Positions 9,029 to 19,116 are shown, counted from the first letter of the stretch. The stretch is DNA of 64,000 nt from Prodigiosinella aquatilis (GCA_030388725.1 CP128857.1:4278001-4342000), one strand, 5' to 3'. The notes: generated by a model not told the origin, from the letters alone. Numbers and translations: made by a program.

Positions 9029-10345
9029 TTAAGCCTTTGAAGGAGGCCGCAACGGATAACGTTGCGGCCTCTTTTTTACCGCTCTGGAGTAATGACGTGC
9101 TCTTCGTTCCGGCAGGACCAACCCTGAGGCCATTGCCATTATCTCTTTCATTATTCCCAGGATTTTCCCCGGTGCTACACCCGGTAACAGGCTCAACTGA
9201 CTTTTCAGATACAGCGCTGACTGTTTAAAACTAATCTGATAAGGCTCCACACCTTTCAGGCTATACGCCATCTGTGCCATCATGAACCTCAGAAGATTGT
9301 AGGACAGAGCTACTCCCCACAGTTCCTGGCGCACCAGCTCCGGTTTTTTGCTTCTTACCGTTAGCTCATTATTCAGCAGATGTTGTTTCATTTCCCTGAA
9401 CCCAGGCTCTATTTCCCTGCGATGACTATACAGCGCCACAATGTCCGATTTTGGATACATCAGTGGGCCACACATGGATGTCAGTATCTGCACCATTTTG
9501 CCGTTGAGCTCTTTGCTGATAAGCCTTGCTGTCAGCGTCTCCGGCGCGCGCTGCCATTTTTTCTTCGCCTGTGGCGATAACGGTAATTCCACCCGCTCCT
9601 GCCCGGCACATAACTTGCGTACAACACGGTACTGAGCACCTTTACGCAGTGGCAGCATCCAGTGCCTTTCCGTTCCGGCCGACTGCCAGGTATGCAGCAG
9701 ACCGAGTGCGTAAAAACCTTTATCAAAAAGGGTCAGCGAACAGTCTGGAGTGTGTGGAATAAGTTATGCCGCAAGGTCTGCTTCACCGCATGCGGTGACA
9801 CTGTCGAAAGCCACTGCTGACAACAGATGGTTGGTGACTTCCATCTGGCACACCATACGCCGTTGTGGCCACTCGGAGCATTTATCGGCATTGGAAGTGC
9901 GTCCGAAGGCGGCATCATTTTCTGGGGTGTCGCGCGTTCACCATAGCGTGCCATCCACGGCCATCAGCGTCAGCCCGTTCCAGTGAGACAGGGGCGTTTT
10001 CTCAAACCACAGGCGCTGAGTTTTCTCAAACATTAATCGGATGACGTCTTCACCGAGTCGCTGGCGAGCCTGAACAACGGCACTGGGCGCGACAAAGGGT
10101 CGTTTCCCCGGCAGCAGAATATCCAGATGAGACACGAGCTGGTTCATTGAATGGGAACGAAAAAGTGACATCCCCATCACTTCCCAGGCCATCATTTCCA
10201 TAGAAAGTCGGCGTTTACGTAATGTGACCACGCAGGTATCGGCAAGGCACTCATCAATAAGTTCAGGAGAAAGGAGGTCTGAAAGGGCCGCGAACTCCTG
10301 AGGAGTAAATTGGTGGATTGTGTCCAAAACCTGACTGAGAAGCAT
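9029..10345 (-). pseudogene. IS4 (InsG-like) transposase, two premature stops
   Basis: The frame is colinear with E. coli InsG over about 439 codons but carries two in-frame stops. A TGA at 9938-9940 replaces the arginine after DGTLW. A TAA at 9764-9766 follows GEADLAA. Translation through both gives a continuous IS4-type protein with the DDE residues in MAVDGTLW, LFDKGFYALG and the YSHRREIEPGFREMKQ (YREK) block. No frameshift is needed. Both stops are explainable by single base changes, so this is slow decay and not a broken insertion. Confidence 0.9.
9043..9077 (+). terminator. Terminator inside the left end of the IS
   Basis: The 11-bp stem GAGGCCGCAAC / GTTGCGGCCTC with a 7-base loop is followed by a six-T run on the plus strand. 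It overlaps the antisense side of the transposase 3' end, so it would stop transcripts entering from mpl. Confidence 0.7.
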
Positions 10346-10470
10346 AAAAAATCCGTAATCCTTGAGAGATTACGGATTCTTGCAGAACTGCCAAATCGTT
10401 CAACCGATCATTTTTGTCTTAACTGATCGGCATTACAGATAGTCCGTCCTTTTTTAACATCTGACAACTA

Positions 10471-11769
10471 TTACGCGTCAAACGGATCGCGCAGAATCAT
10501 GGTTTCTTCACGTTCAGGTCCCGTAGAGATAATATCTACCGGAACACCGGTGACTTCTTCGACCCGCTTGATGTAATTCAGTGCCGCCTGTGGCAGTTTG
10601 CTATGATCTGTCATACCAAAAGTGCTTTCAGACCAGCCCGGCATAGTTTCATAGATTGGCTCGATACCATCCCAGCCTTCAGCAGCCAACGGAGTTACAT
10701 CCACTTCACGGCCATCAGGCATCCGATAGCCTACACAGATCTTCACTTCTTTAAGACCATCAAGTACATCCAGCTTGGTCATGCAGAAACCGGACAATGA
10801 GTTAATCTGTACAGCACGGCGAACTGCTACCGCATCCAGCCAACCGGTACGACGACGGCGTCCTGTTGTGGCACCGAATTCGTTACCTTTCTGAGAAAGA
10901 TATTCACCAACATCGTCAAACAGTTCCGTCGGGAAAGGACCTGCCCCAACACGTGTGGAGTATGCTTTAACAATTCCCAGTACATAGTCCACATAACGCG
11001 GCCCCAGGCCAGAACCAGTGGCCACGCCACCCGCAGTGGTATTAGAGGAGGTTACATATGGATAGGTACCGTGATCGATATCCAGCAATGTTCCTTGCGC
11101 CCCTTCGAACATAATCAAATCGCCACGTCGACGGGCTTTATCCAATAAGTCAGAAACATCGACCACCAGAGAAGTCAGGATATCGGCGATCGCCAATACT
11201 TCATCCAGTGTTTTCTGATAATCCACCGGCTCAACTTTATAGTAGTTAACCAGCTGGAAGTTATGATATTCAATGATTTCTTTCAGCTTGGCGGCAAAGC
11301 TCTGCTTATTAAACAAATCACCTACGCGCAGACCGCGACGGGCAACTTTATCCTCATAGGCAGGCCCAATACCACGCCCGGTAGTACCAATTGCTTTATC
11401 CCCACGTGCTTTTTCGCGCGCGTTATCCAGCGCGACATGATACGGGAGAATTAACGGACAGGCTTCAGAAAGCAGCAGACGTTCTCGTACCGGTATGCCA
11501 CGCGCTTCAAGTTCCGTCATTTCCTTCATGAACGCATCAGGCGCCAACACCACACCGTTACCGATGATGCTGATGACATTTTCACGAAGAATACCCGAGG
11601 GAATTAAATGAAGAACGGTTTTTTCACCGTTGAGAACCAGAGTATGGCCAGCATTGTGACCACCTTGGTAGCGCACAACATATTTAGCCCGTTCAGTCAG
11701 CAGGTCCACGACCTTGCCTTTACCTTCGTCACCCCATTGGGTGCCCAGTACGACAACGTTCTTACCCAT
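10471..11769 (-). CDS. purA: Adenylosuccinate synthetase
   Basis: This 432-residue protein matches E. coli PurA in length and sequence. The GTP loop GDEGKGK lies near residue 13 and GRGIGPAYEDKV near residue 127. The TTGRRRRTGW and SLSGFC blocks follow in the C-terminal half. It joins IMP and aspartate with GTP to give adenylosuccinate in AMP synthesis. The frame extends four codons further, but MGKNVVVLG at 11769 is the conserved start. Confidence 0.96.
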   Translation of the reverse strand: MGKNVVVLGTQWGDEGKGKVVDLLTERAKYVVRYQGGHNAGHTLVLNGEKTVLHLIPSGILRENVISIIGNGVVLAPDAFMKEMTELEARGIPVRERLLLSEACPLILPYHVALDNAREKARGDKAIGTTGRGIGPAYEDKVARRGLRVGDLFNKQSFAAKLKEIIEYHNFQLVNYYKVEPVDYQKTLDEVLAIADILTSLVVDVSDLLDKARRRGDLIMFEGAQGTLLDIDHGTYPYVTSSNTTAGGVATGSGLGPRYVDYVLGIVKAYSTRVGAGPFPTELFDDVGEYLSQKGNEFGATTGRRRRTGWLDAVAVRRAVQINSLSGFCMTKLDVLDGLKEVKICVGYRMPDGREVDVTPLAAEGWDGIEPIYETMPGWSESTFGMTDHSKLPQAALNYIKRVEEVTGVPVDIISTGPEREETMILRDPFDA

Positions 11770-11869
11770 CTCAAAAATCACCAGGTTGCTTAAAAAAGGA
11801 TTCTAACATCTCATCTTTCTGCTTTCAGTACTTTTAGCACACGTTTGCGCACATTTTTTAGCAACAGTT

Positions 11870-12070
11870 TTAGCCACCTAAACGGCTACTCAACATATAG
11901 TAGATCACACAACCAGCAACCACTATACCTCCACCAAAACGACGTAAAATATTGTCCGGCAACTGCACCATAGACAGGATCATCCGACGCCAAATACGCG
12001 GAAACAACAACGGTCCAAGCCCTTCAACAACCAGGACCAGGCTCAGCGACAACCAGATAGTGGCATTCAT
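11870..12070 (-). CDS. yjeT: YjeT, DUF2065 small membrane protein
   Basis: The 66-residue protein has two hydrophobic segments (about residues 4-22 and 44-62) and the DUF2065 signature LPDNILRRFGGG between them. It matches E. coli YjeT. It lies between purA and hflC, the conserved position, but a terminator separates it from hflC. The function is unknown. Confidence 0.88.
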   Translation of the reverse strand: MNATIWLSLSLVLVVEGLGPLLFPRIWRRMILSMVQLPDNILRRFGGGIVVAGCVIYYMLSSRLGG

Positions 12071-12087
12071 AAAAAAACTCCAGACAG

Positions 12088-12115
12088 AAAAAAGCCCGTA
12101 AATACGGGCTTTTTT
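12088..12115. terminator. Bidirectional terminator between hflC and yjeT
   Basis: The repeat AAAAAAGCCCGTA / TACGGGCTTTTTT has a two-base spacer and ends in T runs on both strands. It falls between hflC and yjeT, so yjeT is expected to be transcribed mainly from elsewhere than the hfq-hflXKC unit. Confidence 0.8.
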
Positions 12116-12131
12116 GAACTAAAAAACAGTA

Positions 12132-13124
12132 TTAATGGGCAGAGACCGTTTTCTCTGGTGATTTCATGTAGCGGAAGAAATCACTGTCTGGACTCAACAC
12201 CAACACATTCTGACTATTATTGTCAAAACTATGCTCATAAGCTCTCAGGCTACGAATGAACGCATAAAAATCAGGATCTTTACTGAATGCCGCAGCAAAT
12301 AACCTGGCTGTTTCAGCATCCCCTTCACCGCGAAGGATGCGTCCTTGGCGTTCCGCTTCTGCCAATGTACGGGTAACTTGATAATCCGCAGCTGCTTTTA
12401 GTTTCTCTGCCTGTTCTTTCCCTTGTGAACGATATCGACGGGCGACGGCTTCACGCTCTGCACGCATACGTTTATAAATGGCATCAGAAACTTCTGTCGG
12501 CAGATTGATCTGCTTAATCCGCACATCAATAACTTTAATACCCAGCGCTGCCATACTGTTCGGGTTGACGTGCGGCACACCCGTCGTTTCACGGGCGACA
12601 CGTGCCGCAGCGGAAGCAATGGCATTATCCGCTTCAGTGGTTTCTCCAGTACCGGTATTCAATGCGTTACGCACATCGGACATCAGTTGACCACGGGAAT
12701 CCGTTACGATCCCGCTAACATCAAGACGACCGATTTCAGAACGCAGACGGTCGCTGAATTTACGTTTCAACAGCACTTCTGCCTGGGATGTATCACCGCC
12801 ACCCGTTGCCAGGTAATACCGGCTGAAGTCGCTGATTCGCCATTTGATGTAGGAATCAATAATCAAATCCTTTTGTTCCTTGGTAATAAAGCGATCAGCC
12901 TGGTTTTCCATCGTCTGAATACGGGCATCCAGCATTTTCACTGATTCAAGGAATGGGATCTTTACGTGCAGGCCTGGCATATAAACAAGCGGTTTATTTT
13001 CATCATCACGAAGAACCTTGCCAAAGCGCATCACTATACCGCGCTGACCTTCCTGGACGATAAACAGCGAAGAATAGACCACCACCAGCACAAGGAGCAG
13101 AATAAATAGTACAGGCTTACGCAT
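12132..13124 (-). CDS. hflC: HflC, FtsH protease modulator
   Basis: The 330-residue protein has one N-terminal membrane segment (about residues 5-23) followed by a stomatin/prohibitin (SPFH) domain and a charged coiled-coil region. The ERQGRILRGEGDAE stretch typical of HflC is present. With HflK it forms a large periplasmic-side cage around the FtsH protease in the inner membrane and tunes its activity. It follows hflK with only one base between them, consistent with joint translation. Confidence 0.95.
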   Translation of the reverse strand: MRKPVLFILLLVLVVVYSSLFIVQEGQRGIVMRFGKVLRDDENKPLVYMPGLHVKIPFLESVKMLDARIQTMENQADRFITKEQKDLIIDSYIKWRISDFSRYYLATGGGDTSQAEVLLKRKFSDRLRSEIGRLDVSGIVTDSRGQLMSDVRNALNTGTGETTEADNAIASAAARVARETTGVPHVNPNSMAALGIKVIDVRIKQINLPTEVSDAIYKRMRAEREAVARRYRSQGKEQAEKLKAAADYQVTRTLAEAERQGRILRGEGDAETARLFAAAFSKDPDFYAFIRSLRAYEHSFDNNSQNVLVLSPDSDFFRYMKSPEKTVSAH

Positions 13125-13125
13125 A

Positions 13126-14385
13126 TTATTCTCTCCCTACACGAGTGATATCATTACGCTGAGCATCCGCTTTGCGTTGATCCATGATGTTGCTACTGCT
13201 ACCACTGGAATCCGATGTACTGTGATTCACTCCTGAACTGGATACCTTCAGTGGAGCAACCTTACTGCCAGTAATACTATCCGAGGTCGTATTACCACTG
13301 TTCTGATCACCCAATAGACGATCCAGCGGCAGTACCATCAGGTTATTGCCTTTATCATCAATCAGTACCTTGCGATTATGGCTCAACACTCGCTCCATAG
13401 TTTCAATATAAAGGCGTTCACGAGTAATCTTCGGGGCGGCTTTATATTCCGGTAACAGGCTTGCAAAGCGGGAGACTTCCCCTTGAGCTTCCAGTACTAC
13501 TCGGGTTTTATAAGCACGAGACTCTTCCAGAATACGCTGAGCCTGGCCATTAGCCCGCGGTTGCACTTCGTTGGCATAAGCCTCTGCTTCACGAATATAT
13601 TGCTGTTCGTTCTCACGGGCAGCGATAGCATCGTCAAAAGCCGCCTTAACCTCTTCTGGCGGACGCGCCGTCTGGAAGTTAACGTCGAGCAACGTAATCC
13701 CCATATCATAAGGACGAATAGTTTCCTCTATCACTCGCTGGGTATCCGTACGCACAATGGTACGTCCTTCCGTGAGGATCTTGTCCATGGTGTATTTACC
13801 GATAACGCCACGCAGTGCGCTGTCAGTCGCCTGACGCAAACTATCATCAGCATTCGTTACACTAAAAAGATACCGTTCAGGCTGAGTAACCCGGTACTGT
13901 ACGTTCATTTCCACACGGACAACGTTTTCATCCGAGGTCAGCATGATGCCAGAAGTAGCCAGTTCACGGACAGACTCCACGTTAACCGCCCGTACGGCGT
14001 CAATAAACGTCGGCTTCCAATTCAACCCCGGACCGACTATATGGCTGAATTTACCAAATCGGGTAACAACACCACGCTCCGCCTCTTTGATAGTGTAAAA
14101 ACCACTGGCAGCCCAGACTACCACCGCAGCGACCACAATCAGACCGACAACACGCCCGCCCAATAATGATGAACCACCACTATTTCCAGAGTTTCCTGAA
14201 CCCGAGTTTTTTTTACCTCCCAATTCACTAAGCTTTTTGCTTAATTTACGGAAGATATCGTCAAGATCGGGTGGTCCCTGATCTCGACCACCTTTATTAT
14301 TTCCGCCAGAGTTGCCGCTATTATTATTGCTGCTCCCCCACGGGTCGCGGTCCTGTCCGTTATTACCGGGCTGATTCCACGCCAT
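13126..14385 (-). CDS. hflK: HflK, FtsH protease modulator
   Basis: The 419-residue protein starts with a Gly/Asn-rich cytoplasmic tail (about 1-75). A membrane segment follows near 80-97, then an SPFH domain that begins YTIKEAERGVVTRFGKF, then a coiled coil. This is the standard HflK layout. It partners HflC in the FtsH regulatory complex. The C-terminus is Ser/Asn-rich (SSSGVNHSTSDSSGSSS), a variable region in the family. Confidence 0.95.
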   Translation of the reverse strand: MAWNQPGNNGQDRDPWGSSNNNSGNSGGNNKGGRDQGPPDLDDIFRKLSKKLSELGGKKNSGSGNSGNSGGSSLLGGRVVGLIVVAAVVVWAASGFYTIKEAERGVVTRFGKFSHIVGPGLNWKPTFIDAVRAVNVESVRELATSGIMLTSDENVVRVEMNVQYRVTQPERYLFSVTNADDSLRQATDSALRGVIGKYTMDKILTEGRTIVRTDTQRVIEETIRPYDMGITLLDVNFQTARPPEEVKAAFDDAIAARENEQQYIREAEAYANEVQPRANGQAQRILEESRAYKTRVVLEAQGEVSRFASLLPEYKAAPKITRERLYIETMERVLSHNRKVLIDDKGNNLMVLPLDRLLGDQNSGNTTSDSITGSKVAPLKVSSSGVNHSTSDSSGSSSNIMDQRKADAQRNDITRVGRE

Positions 14386-14461
14386 GTTTTAGCTCCATTA
14401 ATTATGATAGGTATTCTTAGGGGTTAATTGTCCCAGAAGTCCATCAGATTATATTCACAAT

Positions 14462-15742
14462 TCAGACAATATAATCTTTCAATTCCTGCTCTTGCTTACA
14501 GAGGCGCCGCCACTCAACGATAGGCATACGAACTGTCAAGCCCACGCTTCCGTCCTCTTCAATCCATTCTTTTTCTATTGCCTGAAGCTGATAAAAACGG
14601 CTTCTCAAGCGTCCAGCCTGAGGGGGAAGATGTAATGAGTAATGGACGATCTCCCCAGAAAGCCGCTCAGTTAATGCCCGAAATAATAATGAGATACCAA
14701 CGCCAGTCTGGGCAGAAAGCCAAACTCTGACTGGCACGTTATCTTCATTACGGTCAATACGCGGTTCAAAGTCTTCCAGCATATCGATTTTGTTCATAAC
14801 CTGTAGCACAGGAATGTCATCCGCTTCAATCTCTGCCAGCACGATTTCTACCGCTTCAATATTCTCGTCCATGCGAGGATCAGCGGCGTCCACTACGTGT
14901 AACAATAACGAAGCCTGACGTGTTTCCTGCAATGTTGCTTTAAATGCAGCAACCAGATCATGCGGTAACTGCCGGATAAAACCCACGGTATCTGCCAGCA
15001 CAGTATCACCTACATCCTCCACCTCTATGCGGCGCAGTGTAGGATCCAGGGTGGCAAACAACTGATCAGCTGCGTATACCCCAGCCGATGTCATCTGGTT
15101 AAATAAGGTCGATTTTCCAGCATTGGTATAGCCCACCAGAGAAACCGTGGGGACATCTGCACGGACGCGCGCCCGACGTCCCTGTTCACGCTGTTTCTCT
15201 ACCCGAGTCAAACGGGATAAAATCAGGCTGATACGATTACGAAGTAAACGTCGGTCAGTCTCAAGTTGAGTCTCACCCGGACCTCGCAGCCCAATACCGC
15301 CTTTCTGACGCTCAAGATGAGTCCAACCACGTACCAGACGGGTGGCAAGATGGCGTAACTGCGCCAACTCAACCTGCAATTTCCCCTCATGGGTACGCGC
15401 TCGCTGAGCAAAAATATCAAGAATCAACCCGATTCGGTCAACCACCCGACATTCACATAAACGTTCAAGGTTGCGTTCTTGAGCCGGTGTTAAGGCGTGA
15501 TCAAACAACACAACAAAAGCATTAGTAGCTTTAACCGCCTGGGCAATTTCTTCCGCTTTACCCTCACCCACAAAATATTTGGGATGCGGTGCTTTACGAC
15601 TACCGGTAATAACCTGCAACGACTCAATACCAGCAGAAGAAACCAGAGATTCGAACTCCAGTAAATCTTCCGTATCTTTCTCTTGTGAAAAGTAAATATG
15701 AACTAATATCGCCTGTTCACCGGCTTCATAACGGTCAAACAA
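14462..15742 (-). CDS. hflX: GTPase HflX, ribosome splitting factor
   Basis: The 426-residue protein has an HflX N-terminal domain (the GGIGLRGPGETQLETDRR linker block near residue 145) and a GTPase domain with the P loop GYTNAGKST near 205. The DTVGF (G3) and NKID (G4) motifs follow. HflX splits stalled ribosomes under heat stress. The start is a TTG codon at 15742; homology to E. coli HflX, which begins MFDRY, supports it over any later ATG. Confidence 0.94.
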   Translation of the reverse strand: MFDRYEAGEQAILVHIYFSQEKDTEDLLEFESLVSSAGIESLQVITGSRKAPHPKYFVGEGKAEEIAQAVKATNAFVVLFDHALTPAQERNLERLCECRVVDRIGLILDIFAQRARTHEGKLQVELAQLRHLATRLVRGWTHLERQKGGIGLRGPGETQLETDRRLLRNRISLILSRLTRVEKQREQGRRARVRADVPTVSLVGYTNAGKSTLFNQMTSAGVYAADQLFATLDPTLRRIEVEDVGDTVLADTVGFIRQLPHDLVAAFKATLQETRQASLLLHVVDAADPRMDENIEAVEIVLAEIEADDIPVLQVMNKIDMLEDFEPRIDRNEDNVPVRVWLSAQTGVGISLLFRALTERLSGEIVHYSLHLPPQAGRLRSRFYQLQAIEKEWIEEDGSVGLTVRMPIVEWRRLCKQEQELKDYIV

Positions 15743-15834
15743 CCGAGCAACCTCTCAAACAAACGAACACGGTCATGGCAGGGAAAACGGATAACATCAT
15801 CCATTTCTCTGCCATGGTAAACCGGTAATGAGCC

Positions 15835-16152
15835 TTATTCAGCGTCATCGCTATCCTGTTGCGGCTGTTGCTGACCAGCAGGATTACTACCATGATAGTT
15901 GTTAGTACCAGGATTACTGCTAGTACCTGGGGTATTACTATGGTGCGACACCGGACGGGATGGGACCACCGTGGAAATGGCGTGCTTATACACCATCTGG
16001 CTAACCGTATTTTTCAACAAAATGACAAACTGGTCAAAAGACTCAATCTGACCTTGCAACTTGATACCATTCACCAAATAGATCGAAACCGGAACACGTT
16101 CGCGACGCAATGCGTTCAAGAACGGATCTTGTAAAGATTGCCCCTTAGCCAT
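15835..16152 (-). CDS. hfq: RNA chaperone Hfq
   Basis: The 105-residue protein has the Sm1 motif in residues 8-45 (SIYLVNGIKLQGQIESFDQF) and the Sm2 motif YKHAIST near 55. A disordered, Gln/Asn-rich tail ends in acidic residues. Hfq hexamers pair small RNAs with messengers. The gene lies in the conserved miaA-hfq-hflX order. Confidence 0.97.
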   Translation of the reverse strand: MAKGQSLQDPFLNALRRERVPVSIYLVNGIKLQGQIESFDQFVILLKNTVSQMVYKHAISTVVPSRPVSHHSNTPGTSSNPGTNNYHGSNPAGQQQPQQDSDDAE

Positions 16153-16263
16153 TCTATATTTTCCTTATTTGCTTGTTGTTTGTAACAAAGAACCCTATGG
16201 CCCTAAAATAACGGTATAAAATTTTTGTGCTGAGAATCAGCTAATTGTACACAATCACCCAAC

Positions 16264-17205
16264 CTATGCACTAACAACCTGTATTACCTTATCTATCGCT
16301 TCCCGCGGCTTGTCGCTGTCTAACCAGCAAACGTCGTCCCAACCACGTAACCAGGTCATCTGGCGCTTGGCCAATTGCCGGGTAGCACAAATACCGCGAT
16401 AAACCATTTCATCGTAACCAATTTCGCCAGATAAATACGACCACATCTGGCGATAACCAACACAACGGATAGAAGGCAAATCGGTGTGTAGATCAGTTCG
16501 GTCAAATAATGCTCTGGCCTCCGTTTCAAAACCCATCTGTAACATCTGCTGAAAACGTAGCGCAATCCGCTGATGAAGCAATTCGCGCGTAACAGGAGCA
16601 ATAGCAAACTGATACACACGATAAGGCAACGCTTCACCAGATATTTTTGTCAGCTCGGTTAAAGTGTTACCTGAAACGAAAAAAACTTCCAGTGCCCGCG
16701 ACAGTCTCTGTGGATCATTTGGATGAATCCGAGCCGCCGCAACTGGATCTATCTCACATAACTGGCGATGCAGCGCTTCCCATCCCTCTTTCTGTGCCCT
16801 TTCTTCTATTTGCCGACGCACCAGGGAATCGGCCGATGGCAAAGGAGAAAGTCCTTCAAGCAACGCCTTAAAATACAGCATAGTTCCCCCCACCAGCAGA
16901 GGGATACGACCAGCGGCACTGATTTCTGCCATCGACTGTAGCGCATCACGGCGAAAATCAGCGGCAGAATAAGATTCAGCCGGGTCACGGATATCGATCA
17001 GGCGATGTGGTACTTGGGATAGCTCATCCGCACCGGGCTTTGCTGTACCGATATCCATGCCACGATACACCAGAGCAGAATCGACGCTGATCAACTCAAC
17101 CGGAAGATGCTGATGTAACGCCATCGCCAACGCTGTTTTTCCGGACGCTGTCGGTCCCATGATAAAAATGGCCGGCAGATACGGTTCCTTTTCAAATTCA
17201 GTCAT
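16264..17205 (-). CDS. miaA: tRNA dimethylallyltransferase MiaA
   Basis: The 313-residue protein carries the ATP loop GPTASGKT at residues 17-24. The LISVDSALVYRGMDIGTAKP and LVGGTMLYFKAL blocks follow. It transfers dimethylallyl to N6 of A37 in tRNAs that read UNN codons. Its start overlaps the end of mutL by 8 bp, so the two are translationally linked. Confidence 0.96.
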   Translation of the reverse strand: MTEFEKEPYLPAIFIMGPTASGKTALAMALHQHLPVELISVDSALVYRGMDIGTAKPGADELSQVPHRLIDIRDPAESYSAADFRRDALQSMAEISAAGRIPLLVGGTMLYFKALLEGLSPLPSADSLVRRQIEERAQKEGWEALHRQLCEIDPVAAARIHPNDPQRLSRALEVFFVSGNTLTELTKISGEALPYRVYQFAIAPVTRELLHQRIALRFQQMLQMGFETEARALFDRTDLHTDLPSIRCVGYRQMWSYLSGEIGYDEMVYRGICATRQLAKRQMTWLRGWDDVCWLDSDKPREAIDKVIQVVSA

Positions 17206-19093
17206 GCTTCAAAGCCTTGATGGCAGCGTCAATATCCATCACACATAAAAATTCAGGTGGCGGATTTCTCACCCACTGTGGGCACAGACGCTCCACTTCC
17301 GTTAACAACTGTATTGCCTGGGCATGTGTCCAGTTTTCATGCTCACTGATCAACTGATGTGCCATCCACACAGCGATCTGTTCAGACTCTGCCATGGGAT
17401 AATCGGCCAGATAACCTAACAGGTAAGAAATCAAGTTTTGTAAATTTTGTTGTCTCAATGGTAAAGGTACTGCTCGCAGTGTAGCTCGCTGTTGTTCAAC
17501 CGCGACATCAATACCAAATTGCGTCAGTAGTGCCTGATGCTGCGAAAGCACACTCAACTCCTTTTTATCCAGCGTCAAGCGCTGTGGGATCAGTAGTGGC
17601 TGCGGACGCAACCCTACTGTTGTGGGAGTAAGCTGAGCCTGTTTCAGATGGCGCTCTGCAACAGTGAGTGACAATATCGCTAGCCCTTGCTGGTACTCCA
17701 CCAACGCATAGCATGGCGGATAAACGGTTAATACCCTTCCTAATCCCTGGTCGTTGCTTGCCAATGGAGCCGTACTCATCACCTGAGATACCGCCGGTGA
17801 CGGAGGCTTCAGCACCGTTTCTACTGGTGAAGAGCCGGGCGTACCTGATAATGGCTGTTTCGGCTGTAGCAATTTCTGGTACAGCTCTCCTTGTTTTTTC
17901 TGATAACCCGAGCCGCTGAGATAAGGCGCGGGCTGACGTTCACGAGCCGTTGTGCTGTCAGGTTCGGGAACCGCTTTTTCCACCGATGAAGAAATCGTCC
18001 GGGCAAAATGATTTCCTCCCGATGCAGTACGGTTTTCCTGCTGCCATACTGGCGTAGGTTCAACGCCCGGCTCGGTGATGGGCAATATCGGTGCCGCCGA
18101 CTGCTGTAATACCGTCATCACCGCCTGATAAATAAAATCATGTACCAGCCGAGCCTGATGAAAACGGACTTCATGTTTGGCAGGATGCACATTGACATCC
18201 ACCTGATGGGGATCCACTTCCAGATAAAGGACATAAGCGGGTTGCTGCTCATCTTTGAGCTGATCCTGATATGCCTGACGGATTGCATGATTAATCAGAC
18301 GATCGCGCATCATACGCTGATTGACATAGCAGTATTGCATTTCCGGCAGTTGTCGCGCGCCGGCAGGATCCGCCACCCAGCCATGAATTTTCAGGTCGCC
18401 ATGTTGCCAGGAAACCGCCAGCGCATGTTGCAGAAAAGCCGCGCCACAGATATTACCTAGTCGACGCTCATATTGCGAGGCATCACTGACAGCCCGATAT
18501 TGACGGATCAGTTTACCATTATGATTCAGATTGATCGCAATATCGAACCGGGCTAACGCAATGCGCCGAACTACCTCATCAATATGAGTAAATTCGGTTT
18601 TTTCTGCGCGCATAAACTTACGACGGGCAGGTGTATTGTAAAACAGATCCAGGACTTCCAGTGTCGTCCCTACCGGATGGGCAGCCGGTTTTACCGTAAC
18701 ATCCATATCGCGGCCTTCCGCATAGGCCTGCCATGCTTCACTCTGCTGCACAGTGCGTGAGGTCAGCGTTAAACGCGACACTGAGCTGATACTGGCCAAA
18801 GCCTCGCCGCGAAATCCCAAACTGATAATCGCTTCCAGATCGTCAAGAGTCGCAATTTTACTGGTCGCATGGCGAGCCAGTGCCAATGTCAGATCCTCTT
18901 TGCTGATACCCGAACCGTTATCTCGGATACGGATCAACTTGGATCCTCCCCGTTCAATGTCAATATCAATGCGTGTGGCACCAGCATCCAGGCTATTCTC
19001 GACCAGTTCCTTCACCACAGACGCAGGTCGCTCCACTACCTCTCCGGCGGCGATCTGATTGGCCAATTGTGGTGGCAGAACCTGAATCGGCAT
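17198..19093 (-). CDS. mutL: DNA mismatch repair protein MutL
   Basis: The 631-residue protein begins with a GHKL ATPase domain. The Bergerat motifs are ELVENSLDAGATR, DNGSGI and GFRGEALASI, all within the first 105 residues. A variable linker (about 335-440) is rich in Ser and Pro, and a C-terminal dimerisation domain follows. No DQHAxxE endonuclease motif is seen, as expected for gamma-proteobacteria with MutH. MutL couples MutS recognition to MutH cleavage and UvrD unwinding. Confidence 0.95.
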   Translation of the reverse strand: MPIQVLPPQLANQIAAGEVVERPASVVKELVENSLDAGATRIDIDIERGGSKLIRIRDNGSGISKEDLTLALARHATSKIATLDDLEAIISLGFRGEALASISSVSRLTLTSRTVQQSEAWQAYAEGRDMDVTVKPAAHPVGTTLEVLDLFYNTPARRKFMRAEKTEFTHIDEVVRRIALARFDIAINLNHNGKLIRQYRAVSDASQYERRLGNICGAAFLQHALAVSWQHGDLKIHGWVADPAGARQLPEMQYCYVNQRMMRDRLINHAIRQAYQDQLKDEQQPAYVLYLEVDPHQVDVNVHPAKHEVRFHQARLVHDFIYQAVMTVLQQSAAPILPITEPGVEPTPVWQQENRTASGGNHFARTISSSVEKAVPEPDSTTARERQPAPYLSGSGYQKKQGELYQKLLQPKQPLSGTPGSSPVETVLKPPSPAVSQVMSTAPLASNDQGLGRVLTVYPPCYALVEYQQGLAILSLTVAERHLKQAQLTPTTVGLRPQPLLIPQRLTLDKKELSVLSQHQALLTQFGIDVAVEQQRATLRAVPLPLRQQNLQNLISYLLGYLADYPMAESEQIAVWMAHQLISEHENWTHAQAIQLLTEVERLCPQWVRNPPPEFLCVMDIDAAIKALKHD

Positions 19094-19116
19094 GAACTTA
19101 CCTCTTTTCGTTTACG

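Larger units (their letters stand above)
9016..10435 (-). mobile_element. IS4-family insertion sequence, inactivated
   Basis: The element is 1420 bp, close to the 1426 bp of IS4. Its ends are imperfect inverted repeats: TAATGCTTGCTAGTTAAG at 9016-9033 and the complement of TAATGCCGATCAGTTAAG at 10418-10435 (13 of 18 identical; the right end matches the IS4 terminus). The flanks share GATAGTC (about 9008-9013 on the left and 10438-10444 on the right), a decayed target duplication of roughly 11 bp. The flanks also carry the two arms of a split terminator. The only gene inside is a transposase with two in-frame stops, so the copy cannot move by itself. Confidence 0.9.

Noticed and set aside
9532..9954. 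Frameshift in the IS4 transposase, suggested by overlapping frames
   Set aside because: Translation of the minus strand shows one continuous frame with two stop codons; the other frames are shadows.
13483..14166. Plus-strand frame of 227 codons opposite hflK
   Set aside because: Long antisense shadow of a conserved gene, without recognised motifs.
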